Assembly (NCBI RefSeq): GCF_029962835.1 | Contig: NC_080574.1 | Coordinates: 40,788,501-40,852,500 of the forward strand | Direction: 5' to 3' | Length of the DNA stretch: 64,000 nt | Source of the DNA: Magnolia sinica | Lineage: Eukaryota; Streptophyta; Magnoliopsida; Magnoliales; Magnoliaceae | Shown here: positions 37,001-47,749 of the stretch, one piece after another | How positions within the stretch are numbered: the stretch's first letter is position 1 | Layout of the letters: each line of letters opens with the position of its first letter | Made by a program: the position numbers and the translations under genes | The notes under the pieces: model-generated | Seen by the model: the letters and a program-made list of their open reading frames with translations, nothing else | The model's database searches: none | What the model was told of the DNA's origin: nothing

Positions 37001-37439
37001 TGATATTACCTGTTTGGCCCATTGATCATGTGGGTATTTGATGTATGTATAGCCACCTAATCATAGGCAATGGTGGAGTACATGTAGTATACGTAGTCAT
37101 CTAATTGTATGAATGTGAAATGCGTACAAGGCCACCTAACCGTATGAAATCAAGTGGCATTGATGGCCATTCAATGACGCAGGTTTGTGCTTATCGATAT
37201 AGATACCGCCACTTGAATCACATATAACTAAGTTGTACACTAACCGAATGTGATGTAGAGTTATATTACCCAAGCTAATGCTATTAAGGTCCTGGATTCT
37301 ATACGCTGTGATCGCTAAACCGTAAATGGTACGATGAAACGTGGCTCTTGGCCCTTAACTATGCAGTACCAAATATGAGCCATTAACTATGTGACGTGTG
37401 AAGTGGTTGTAGTATGAGACTTATCATAATTGGTGTAGC

Positions 37440-37750
37440 CATGTATTTGTGGCCTATGGGCAAGGCCCATTGAGATATATTTCTGGTCCATATGATGAGG
37501 CTCATTGTGATGTATTTGAGGCCCATGTGTAAGGCCCACCTATTGTGTATTTGAAGCTCATGGGTCGTGAAGCTTTGATGTGGTGTATTCATGGCCCATG
37601 ACCCAATGCCCATTGCGATGTGTAGTGCACATATGATACGGCCCAATTTGATGTATATGCGGCCCATGAGTGAGGCCCAATGCGATGAATGTACGGCCCT
37701 TGTGTGAGACCCGAAGCGATGTATCTGAGGACCGATGTGGTGTGATTTCA
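37440..37750. repeat. GGCCCA array in element E LTR 1
   Basis: Degenerate GGCCCA + GATGTAT repeats. The same array is in LTR 2 at 43740-44050 with very few differences. Confidence 0.75.
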
Positions 37751-39050
37751 CCATGATGTATGTATTGATGTTTATGTGGGTCATTCCTTGGGGACATTGT
37801 TGGTTAAATGTCCACATTGTCGAAGTCGATTGTTGAGGCCGGTTATTGATACTGATTATGAGTATGTGACTGCATAGCATCATGATCATGTACATATGCA
37901 TCATTTACATGTTTGTTATGAGATGTGGTTGACCATTGCATATGCCATTGGGCAGGTTGTTATGAGACTCCCTAATAGGCGGAGGTTATCTCACATGAGC
38001 GCACGGTATGCGTAGGATTGATGCATGATTGGATTGTATGACTTATGCATCTTGCATTATGTGCCCTAGTAACATCGGGGCCGTAGCCTCCATAGGCATA
38101 TCATGGATGGCCAGATGAGATACCGAAAATGTTGGTTCTAGCATACGGGAGTCATAGATGTTCCCGGGTGAAAATCTCTAAACCCTCTTGGTACCAGAGG
38201 ATGCCCCAACGTCGAGACCGAGTGGATACATGAGCGCCCGAGTGCCGAATACTTGGAAGCCGCGTCTCCCACTATGTCGTGGTCGGTTGGGAGGGGGTGT
38301 GGCCTTACTTGCCCGAGAGTAGGAGGCAATACTAGGTTGAGTTTGACCAGCTCGTGAATGGGTCCGCTATCGATGTGCCGGATAAGTATTGGCAAACTAT
38401 TGGCCAGGCGGATAGTGAGGTTTCTTACGCTCACTTGGACTGCCCTAGAGAGAGACAGTGTCATTTGGAGTGTACTAAACCCCTGTGATGATCCCAGCTG
38501 TAATGATATGTGGACTTATTGAGCGGGAGTTGCATACTCATTCATTCATTCATTTACTATTCACTCGGGCGGGTGGTGCGCACTATTTGTGTGTACCTTC
38601 GCAATGGCCAAGATTTCGGTTGGGGCGCGACTAACCCGAGATCGGGAGTTTACCACATTGAGTCCGACTATCCAAATTAGGTATGGGACTATTTTGGATA
38701 GAAGTCCCTTGTGATAGATCCCATAGTCTGCGATACTACGTACCACCATCCCGACTTCACTCCAGCATAGTCATTTCATTCGCACCACATATTGTGTTGC
38801 ATCCTCGACATCTGATATTTGACTCTTTATAACTCCTCATTTATATGCTGATTTATATTGCGTACTCTGATATTGTATGACTCATGGACTTGTCAGTATT
38901 TTCGATATTGTATAATTACGACATGACAATATGATGATGATGACGTGATTACGGATGCATGTAATATGGTTATGGCTATGGTATGATTTTCTTGTAGTAC
39001 ATTTATCTTGCCTGCTTGTACGACACACTGCACACACGTGTGTACTCACT

Positions 39051-39070
39051 AGGCTTTTTGGCCTAAGCCT
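39051..39070 (+). promoter_or_regulatory. Variant hairpin AGGCTT/AAGCCT in LTR 1
   Basis: AGGCTT (39051-39056) pairs with AAGCCT (39065-39070) at the position where A, C and D carry AAGCTT/AAGCTT. The second pair has changed from A-T to G-C on both sides. Confidence 0.45.
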
Positions 39071-39410
39071 CCTATTTCCCATTTTTTTCAGGGTTGGAGT
39101 AGCTTGGAAGACTTAGCTTTCTCGATGCATTGCATTTATTCTTCGATTTGGCAATGTTGACGTTGCGTATATTTTGTAAAGCATTATACTTATAACCATC
39201 GGGACTTATGATGGAGAGTGTTGCTTGGTAGTTTGATCATGGATCTTCATGCTTAGGTATTACTATGTATATATAAAAAAAAAAAAAAAAATTCAGTCAA
39301 AAATCTTTCTTGTGGTGCGCCGAACTTGGGACTTGGTGTATGGAAGTCGAGTGCCGAATTCGGGGCATCACGGAAGCTGTCCGTCCCCGGGTTTGGGGCG
39401 TGACAGAAGA

Positions 39411-39422
39411 TGGTATCAGAGC
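39411..39422 (+). other. Primer-binding site of element E
   Basis: TGGTATCAGAGC is a perfect match to the initiator-Met tRNA primer complement, 5 bases after the LTR end. Confidence 0.9.
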
Positions 39423-39780
39423 ATAAGATTTGGGGTCAATTACGAGCAAAGTCCGCAAGTGAAAAACATAGAGAAACTTAATCTATGTCTCCCAGCGTCG
39501 TTGATTGAGAACCTAGATGCTATTAGTACCTCTGATTTGTATGAATTTAGAGACATGAATCTAGGATTCCTGGTTTGAGAACCCAGTCAAAACAAGATCC
39601 TCTATTTGAGAACCTAGAGGATATACTTAGTACCTTAGCATAAGGGAGATAGCGGTGAGTAATACCCTTTAGAGTTTGATTGATGATTGTTTGATATATA
39701 TGGTGATATGTATGTTTAAATTTCATGTTATGAGTTTGATAGTGTGCTTAGAACTAGAAATTTCGAGGACGAAATTTTTA

Positions 39781-39794
39781 TTAGGGGGGTAGAT
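39781..39794 (+). other. Purine-rich tract of element E
   Basis: TTAGGGGGGTAGAT directly precedes LTR 2. This is the plus-strand primer site of the element. Confidence 0.8.
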
Positions 39795-40079
39795 TGTAAC
39801 ACCTGGTCCATTCGGTACTGTTTTTCATGCTTATGATGATTGAAGCCCTTAGCTAGACATGGATTGATCATTCATAGTACACACTCAACTGACCAGACCT
39901 TGAAACCTATCTCATATCGACCGCCCGTCGCGCGATCGTGGAGGTACCACCCGTGCGTCGGTATGATACTCCGTTAGTGAGATACGCCGTGAAGAATAAT
40001 AAGTGTATCATGTGCGCATGGCACCATGTATTTTATTCCACACATGTGCACAACACATGTCATGCACACATGTACATGC

Positions 40080-40113
40080 CACACATGGGTGAGAGAATCT
40101 CTACCCATGTGTG
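40080..40113 (+). promoter_or_regulatory. 34-bp inverted repeat in CACATG cluster (LTR 2)
   Basis: Exact copy of the inverted repeat at 33707-33740 with the same flanking CACATG words. Confidence 0.5.
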
Positions 40114-40324
40114 TGATGTCACATACCCATACCTCTTCTCTTTCATGTGCATAAAAGTCAACATTTTTCCATGCCATACACTATGCATGACATCACCACA
40201 CTATGTCATCCCATGCTCCTTTAATCCACCATTAATTGCAAAGCATGAATTAAGTACCATAATCCTAGCCTAAACTAATATTAATCACATTAGCTTAACT
40301 TAACCAAAATTTTATCCATTTCTT

Positions 40325-40332
40325 TATAAATA
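40325..40332 (+). promoter_or_regulatory. TATA box of element E LTR 2
   Basis: TATAAATA in the same CTTTATAAATACCCC context as LTR 1. The GA leader repeat is shorter here. Transcription would run toward 45730 and into LTR D. Confidence 0.6.
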
Positions 40333-41535
40333 CCCCTCCATCCCTTAGCATTTCACTATTTTTTTCCATAAGAGAGAGAGAGAGAGAGGAATGATCTTGG
40401 TGGGCCATCAACTCCATCATTCCCATATCTTCCATCCATCTCAACCATCAATTCCATCCCTTCCATCCATCTCAACCATCCATCTAATTCATCAAGGTGA
40501 GTACACCCACTTCACTCTTGGTTTGTTTGTTTTTTTTTAATTATTTGTATGATTATTAGTGGAAATGATTTGAGAATAATGATGTGATCAATGGTGTGGA
40601 TACATAAGAGAGTACATATAAATAATAATAATTTATACTTGTGATGATATGATGATAAGGATGTGATTAATGGTATGGATGCATGGAGAAAAAAATAATA
40701 AAAAAAAAATAACAATTTATTATAGGCTTTATGTGGGACCCATTGATAGTGGGCCCCACCAGAATGTTATAGCCATCCAAATTGTTCAAGTATTGCAATT
40801 TGGTTAGCCACACGCTCACACATGCACACGTGCATACACACCAAAGGTAAAAAAATAAAAAAAAAAAAAAAAAAAAAAAAGAAGAAGGCAGCGTCCCGCC
40901 GGTTGAAAGAAAAAGAAGGGAAGAGGTGTGGGTCTACAATGGGCCCCACTCATGATGTATGTAGTAAATCCATGCCGTCCATTCAATTTTTCAGATGATT
41001 TTAGGCGTTGAGCCAAAAAATGAAGCTAATACATTTCTCTGGTAGGCCACACCATCAAAACTTATGTGAAAACATGCTAAAACATATAAAAGTACTTTCT
41101 GGGGCCACCTGAAATTTTGATGTATTTGAAACTTGGAATGACCCCTTAACTTAGTGGGACACACACAATGGAGATCGTCCCGTTGTGGGCCCCATATATG
41201 AGAAACGAAAAAAAAAAAAAAAAAACAAACAAAACAACACAAAAACACACCTCTTTTGACGGTGGAAAGAGGTGGCCCCACCACAGCCCTAACTTGATGT
41301 ATTTCGAACATCAGCCGAATTTGATGGGTCCCCTCTTAAAATGGGTCACGCCAAAAAGCATGTCGACAAAGAACTTAGGTGGCCCACACCGCCTAAAATA
41401 ATGTGCACATGGCTAAAACATGTAAAAACAATTGCTGGGCCACCTGAAATTTGGATGCATCGAAACTTGGACTGTTCCCTCCATCAAGTGGGACACACAC
41501 AATGAGGGATCATCCTGTTGTGGGCCCCATATATG

Positions 41536-41568
<33 letters not shown>

Positions 41569-43739
41569 ACAACAATCGGTTACGCTGCCCCTATAGGCCC
41601 CACCTTGATGTATGTCGAACATCGACCGCATTTGATGGGTCCAATTTAAAAATGGTTCACCCCCAAATTTCAGCCTTAAAAAAAATTAAAGCGGCCAAAA
41701 CAATAAAAAAAATATATATATATATATATATTAATAATAAATAATAATTACAAAAAAAAAAAAAAAAAAAAAAGATTTGGATGAATCTGATCATGAGGTA
41801 TGTGTTATATCCAAACCGTCCATCCACTTGGCAAGTTTGTCTTAAGGCTTGAGAAGGAAAAAAAAAAAAGAGATAGATTTAACTATCAAGTGGGCCACAC
41901 TACAAAAGTGGCGGGGATTGAACATAAACCATTGGAACCCTTTTGGGTTAGAAATTTTGGAGCAGTATGAAATTTGTTTTTCCCCTTAATTCAGGTCTTT
42001 GTGACCTTATGAACAGATTGGATGGAAAATAAACGGTATGGTGGGCCCTGTAAATTGTTTAGTGGTGAAATCATTATCTCCACTACTGTTTGTGGTGAGG
42101 TCCAGATAATCTTCGGATATGATTCATTTTTGGATGATGCTATAAAATGATCTCAAAAAAATAATAATAATAATAAAATAAAAATAGGTGAATTGTGTAT
42201 ATGCAATAAATACATCTCTTTGCACCCATGTAACCTTGATTCTCCTTAACTGTCTGTACAACTCGAAGCTCGAGTATGTAAATCACCTGTTAGGTCCACC
42301 TGAAATTTGGATGTATCTGAAACTTGGTCTGACCACTCAACCAAGTGGGACACACATAAGGGATGGGCTGGATTTATGAACCACACCTCTGTGGGCCCAA
42401 CAAATAATTATGAATATTTAAGGGAGGGTAACCCTCTCAACTTGTGTGTGGTATGACCCACTTTGATGTAGGTATTATGCCACTTAATCCACCATGGTTA
42501 CGACATGATTTATATTTAAGATCCTCATCGTTTATCTATTTTATCAACTCTTTTGACGATATATTACCAAGACTTAGGCCCATCCAATGATTAGATAGTC
42601 GTACGTTCTGAAATAATGTAAATTAAACTCTCATCATTGAAAATTCATTATGGGCCATCCTGACAATGTATTAGATATCGACCCATATACCGGGTTTCCT
42701 TTAGGCCATTATCTCACAGAACAGTCGATCCAACTTGAATTGGACCATACAATACAAGGCTATGAGGATAAGTACTTAACTATTGAATCCAACCTAAGGC
42801 CACCGTGGTGTATCTATTTAATCCATGCAGACCATCCACTTCCTCATATCATTTTAGGACTTGGACTAAAATAATCAAAGCAGACCTAAGTCGTAGGTGG
42901 GTCACACACAACTCAACCTCATGGGAAATTCCCATGGACTCTACTGCATAGGACCCATTATGAATTCCATTAATATGTGAGCCCAAGAATGTTAAGGCCC
43001 ATTTTGAGTGAACGCCATGTGGGCCCATCAGTGATAGCCTTGTTTGGGCCAACCATTGGGCCTCTTCGATAAGAGTTTGTAAATTCCATGTGTGGAATGT
43101 ATGATGAACCGGTATTGTAAGTTTTGAAGTAATGATGATTAATCCTTTAAATGGGCTGATTGTGGACATCCCTTGATCACTTGGCACTTTGGTTAGAGTG
43201 CGGCCCCAAGTAATAGGATCATGATACTTGTGTTTAAACTCTTAAAAACATATTTAATTATAACAAATATATAAACTCTAGTGGTGTGAGGGTGTGATAT
43301 TACCTGTTTGGCCCATTGATCATGTGGGTATTTGATGTATGTATAGCCACCTAATCATAGGCAATGGTGGAGTACATGTAGTATACGTAGTCATCTAATT
43401 GTATGAATGTGAAATGCGTACAAGGCCACCTAACCGTATGAAATCAAGTGGCATTGATGGCCATTCAATGACGCAGGTTTGTGCTTATCGATATAGATAC
43501 CGCCACTTGAATCACATATAACTAAGTTGTACACTAACCGAATGTGATGTAGAGTTATATTACCCAAGCTAATGCTATTAAGGTCCTGGATTCTATACGC
43601 TGTGATCGCTAAACCGTAAATGGTACGATGAAACGTGGCTCTTGGCCCTTAACTATGCAGTACCAAATATGAGCCATTAACTATGTGACGTGTGAAGTGG
43701 TTGTAGTATGAGACTTATCATAATTGGTGTAGCCATGTA

Positions 43740-44050
43740 TTTGTGGCCTATGGGCAAGGCCCATTGAGATATATTTCTGGTCCATATGATGAGGCTCATT
43801 GTGATGTATTTGAGGCCCATGTGTAAGGCCCACCTATTGTGTATTTGAAGCTCATGGGTCGTGAAGCCTGATGTGGTGTATTCATGGCCCATGACCCAAT
43901 GCCCATTGCGATGTGTAGTGCACATATGATACGGCCCAATTTGATGTATATGCGGCCCATGAGTGAGGCCCAATGCGATGAATGTACGGCCCTTGTGTGA
44001 GACCCGAAGCGATGTATCTGAGGACCGATGTGGTTTGATTTCACCATGAT
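43740..44050. repeat. GGCCCA array in element E LTR 2
   Basis: Copy of the array in LTR 1. One short deletion near 43868. Confidence 0.75.
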
Positions 44051-45374
44051 GTATGTATTGATGTTTATGTGGGCCATTCCTTGGGGACATTGTTGGTTAA
44101 ATGTCCACATTGTCGAAGTCGATTGTTGAGGCCGGTTATTGATACTGATTATGAGTATGTGACAGCACAGCATTATCATACATGCCCATACGCATCATCT
44201 GCATGTTTGTTATGAGATGTGGTTGACCATTGCATATCTCGTTGGACAGATTGTTATGAGACTCCTTGATAGGCGGAGGTTATCTCACATGAGTGCACGG
44301 TATGCGCAGGATTGATGCATGACTGTATTGTATGACTCATGCATCTTGCATTGTGTGCCCTAGCAACATCAGGGCCGTAGCCTCCACAGGCATATCGTGG
44401 ATGGCATATCGTGGATGGCCAGATGGGACACCGAAAATATTTGGTTCTAGCATACGGGCGCCATAGATGTCCCTGGGTGAAAATCCCTAAACCTCCGAGG
44501 CCAGGAGACGCCCCAATGTCGAGACCGAGTGGATACATGAGCGCTCGAGTGCCGAATACTAGGAGGCCGCGTCTCCCACTGTATCGTGGTCGGTTGGGAG
44601 GGGGTGTGGCCTTACCCGCCCGAGGGTAGGGGGCATTACTAGGCTGAGTTTGACCAACTCGTGAATGAGTCCGCTATCGACGTGCCGGATAGGTATTGGC
44701 AGACTATTGGCAAGACGGATAGTGAGGTTTCTTACGCTCACTTGGACTGTGCTGCTAGGAGAGAGACAGTGTCATTTGGAGTGTACTAAACCCCGGTGAT
44801 GATCCCAGGGATGAACTGTACTGATATGTGGACTTATTGAGCAGGAGTTGCATACTCATTCATTCATTCATTTACTATTCACTCGGGCTGGTGGTGCGCA
44901 ACTATCTGTTGTGTGTACCTTCGCAATGGCCAAGATTTCGGTTGGGGCGCGCGACTAACCTGAGATCAGGAGTTTACCACATTGAGTCTGACTATCCAAA
45001 TTAGGTATGGGACTATTTTGGATAGAAGTCCCTTGTGATAGATCCCATAGTCTGCGATACTACGTACCACCATCCCGACTTCACTCCAGCATAGTCATTT
45101 CATTCGCACCACATATTGTGTTGCATCCTCGACATCTGATATTTGACTCTTTATAACTCCTCATTTACATGCTGATTTATATTGCGTACTCTGATATTGT
45201 ATGACTCATGGACTTGTCAGTATTTTCGATATTGTATAATTACGACATGACAATATGATGATGATGACGTGATTACGGATGCATGTAATATGGTTATGGC
45301 TATGGTATGATTTCCTTGTAGTACATTTATCTTGCCTGCTTGTACGACACACTGCACACACGTGTGTACTCACT

Positions 45375-45394
45375 AGGCTTTTTGGCCTAAGCCT
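45375..45394 (+). promoter_or_regulatory. Variant hairpin AGGCTT/AAGCCT in LTR 2
   Basis: Same as at 39051-39070. Confidence 0.45.
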
Positions 45395-45967
45395 CCTATT
45401 TCCCATTTTTTTCAGGGTTGGAGTAGCTTGGAAGACTTAGCTTTCTCGATGCATTGCATTTATTCTTCGATTTGGCAATGTTGACGTTGCGTATATTTTG
45501 TAAAGCATTATACTTATAACCATCGGGACTTATGATGGAGAGTGTTGCTTGGTAGTTTGATCATGGATCTTCATGCTTAGGTATTACTATGTATATATAT
45601 ATATAAAAAAAAAAAATTCAGTCAAAAATCTTCCTTGTGGTGCGCCGAACTTGGGACTTGGTGTATGGAAGTCGAGTGCCGAATTCGGGGCATTACGGAA
45701 GCTGTCCGTCCCCGGGTTTGGGGCGTGACAATGTGTCTTTAGCACACCGTCCAGGCCTGGACAGTGTGACCCGATGATGCATGTGTTCTCTCCATGCTGC
45801 CCATCCATGCGGACCCCACCATGATGCTTGTGTTGCACCCCAACCGTCAATCCACTTTGCAAGCTCATTTTAAGGCATGAGCTAAAGAATGAGTCAGATC
45901 TGTGGTTCAGGTGGGTCCTGCCACTACTATTTGAAGTGAGGATCGGTTGATCCTTTGACATGATTCA

Positions 45968-46016
<49 letters not shown>

Positions 46017-46019
46017 GTA

Positions 46020-46320
46020 TTTGTGGCCATTTTTTTAGGGCCCACCTTGACATTTATAAGGCCCATGTTATGAGGCCCATTTGATGAACATATGTGGCCT
46101 AATTGGTGCGGCCCATTTGATTTACATAAGGCCCATGTGATTAAGCCCATTGTGATGTATTTTAAGGCCCATGGGATATGGCCCATTGCAATGTACATAA
46201 GGCCCGTTAGTGAGGCCCATTAACGTGGCCCATTTGATGAATATAAGGCCCATGTGATACGGCCCATTTGATATATTGAAGGTCCAATGGGATGTACCTA
46301 AGGTCCATTGCAATGTGTGA
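46020..46320. repeat. GGCCCA array in solo LTR D
   Basis: Repeats of GGCCCATTTGAT and GGCCCATGTGAT. Same family as the arrays in A, C and E. Confidence 0.75.
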
Positions 46321-47368
46321 TCTCAATATGGTTTATGCAATGATGTTTGACGGTCGTGCCTTGGGAGCAATGTTGGTTTAACGTCCATAATGCAAGTATA
46401 ATGTTGGTTAAATGTCCACATTACAACTCTCTCTAGGGCCCATTGTTTGACCCGTACTTGTTGTATGTAGGCCGTCTAGGCCATCTGCATTGTAAGGATA
46501 ATGCATTACTTTATATCATGTGTAATATAGCTCCATAACTCATGATCATATGCATCATATGTATGCTTGATATGAGGAGTGACTGATCATAGCATATGCC
46601 TTCGGGCAGATTATTTAGGGGCTCCCGGATAGGGGGTGTTGCCCTACATGAGCGCATGATACGCGAAGGATTGCTGTATGACTGGATAGTATGATTCATG
46701 CATTCGCATTGTGTGATATGGTTACTGTACACCCTAGCGACATCAGGGCCGTAGCCTCCACTGACGTATCGTGGTTGGCAGGATTGGATACCGAAAATAT
46801 TGTTCTACATGGGGTGCTATAGATATTCTTGGGTGAAAGCCCCTAAACCCTTATGGTACCAAGAGGTTGCTCCAATGTCTAGACTGAGTGGGTGCATGAG
46901 TGCCGAGTGCCGATTACCAGACGGTTGCGCTTTTCACTGTGTCGTGGTCGGTTGGAAGGGGGTGCGGCCTTACCCGCCCGAGAGGAGGGGGCAAAGCTAG
47001 GATGAGTTTGACCAGCTCGAGGAATGGGTCCGCTATTGACGAGCCGAGCTCGATATTGGCAGGCGGATAGTAAGGTCTTTTCCACTCACCTTATTGCGCG
47101 CGATGGGGCGACAATCTGGCTTGGAGTGTACTAGACCCCGGTGATATTCCAGATTTCTAGATGTATTGATATGTGGACTTAGATGAGGATTTATATGCTT
47201 GAGTTGCATTTCGCATTGCAGAGCCTTGGTATGGCCGACATCATTCATGCTTTGCACCACATGGCCTTGGTACGGCTATGGTATTCTTGGTTTCATCAGC
47301 ATGTTCCGCATTACTCTGATACTGCATAACTGCATTACCACCTTGAGCACACACTTTCACCACCCTCT

Positions 47369-47385
47369 AAGCTTTCTATAAGCTT
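47369..47385 (+). promoter_or_regulatory. Conserved AAGCTT hairpin in solo LTR D
   Basis: Identical to the 17-base element in A and C. Confidence 0.5.
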
Positions 47386-47749
47386 ATGCACGACTGTTGC
47401 GTGCAGGTGACGTTTGATCGCAGCAGCGTTGAGGCTTGAGCACGTGGCAGATTATTTTGGAGTTTTGTTTATCATCATTGTATTTTCCTTTATGCTCATT
47501 GTACTTGTAAAGTTTTTGATCATGGTGAAATGTGATGGAGTTTTTGGTTGTTGTTTGTGGGTTATGCCTTTGGTTATGCTTATTACGAATCAAACTGATG
47601 TTGAAAATCCTCCTCGTAGCATCCCAGGATCGGAACCTGGCGAATGGGCGCTAGGAGCCGAGAATGGGTTCTACGGAGGCTGTCGGCGCCGGATTCGGCG
47701 ATCGAAAATTTTGTGAGCCCGATTTTCAAGTTTGGGGCGTGACACTTAG

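Larger units (their letters stand above)
33411..39405 (+). mobile_element. Element E LTR 1, 5995 bp
   Basis: The LTR contains a CACATG-rich segment with a 34-bp inverted repeat, a strong TATA box, a GA microsatellite leader, poly-A tracts, a GGCCCA array (37440-37750) and the 3' block shared with C. It ends at 39405, five bases before the primer-binding site. Confidence 0.9.
39406..39794 (+). mobile_element. Element E interior, 389 bp, non-coding
   Basis: It contains only a primer-binding site, a leader with imperfect TTTGAGAACCTAGA repeats, and the 3' sequence AATTTCGAGGACGAAATTT, a hallmark of the 3' interior end of gypsy chromoviruses, before the purine tract. No gag or pol domain is present. 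Confidence 0.85.
33411..45730 (+). mobile_element. Element E: 6-kb LTRs around 389-bp interior
   Basis: Two long direct repeats each start TGTAACACCTGG and end TTTGGGGCGTGACA. They enclose 389 bases with a perfect primer-binding site and a purine-rich tract. ATGTG is duplicated at 33406-33410 and 45731-45735, proving one insertion of the whole 12,320-bp unit into LTR D. There is no gag or pol. It resembles neither typical TRIMs (short LTRs) nor typical LARDs (multi-kb interior). It must have moved with proteins supplied by another gypsy element. Confidence 0.9.
39795..45730 (+). mobile_element. Element E LTR 2, 5936 bp
   Basis: Direct repeat of LTR 1. Large parts are almost identical, while 41100-41700 and about 44160-45000 differ strongly from LTR 1. 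The second of these blocks reads like solo LTR C. A small tandem duplication, GGCATATCGTGGAT, is at 44390-44418. Confidence 0.9.
45731..47744 (+). mobile_element. Solo LTR D, right part
   Basis: It continues LTR D after element E and ends CAAGTTTGGGGCGTGACA, followed by the CTTAG duplication. It contains (GT)n(AT)n at 45970-46012, a GGCCCA array (46020-46320), the CCCTAGCGACATCAGGGCC block (46731) and the AAGCTT hairpin (47369-47385). Confidence 0.85.

Noticed and set aside
33411-45730. Element E as two independent solo LTRs in tandem
   Set aside because: Only the outer ends share the ATGTG duplication, and the interior has a primer site and purine tract in the right places. It is one element.
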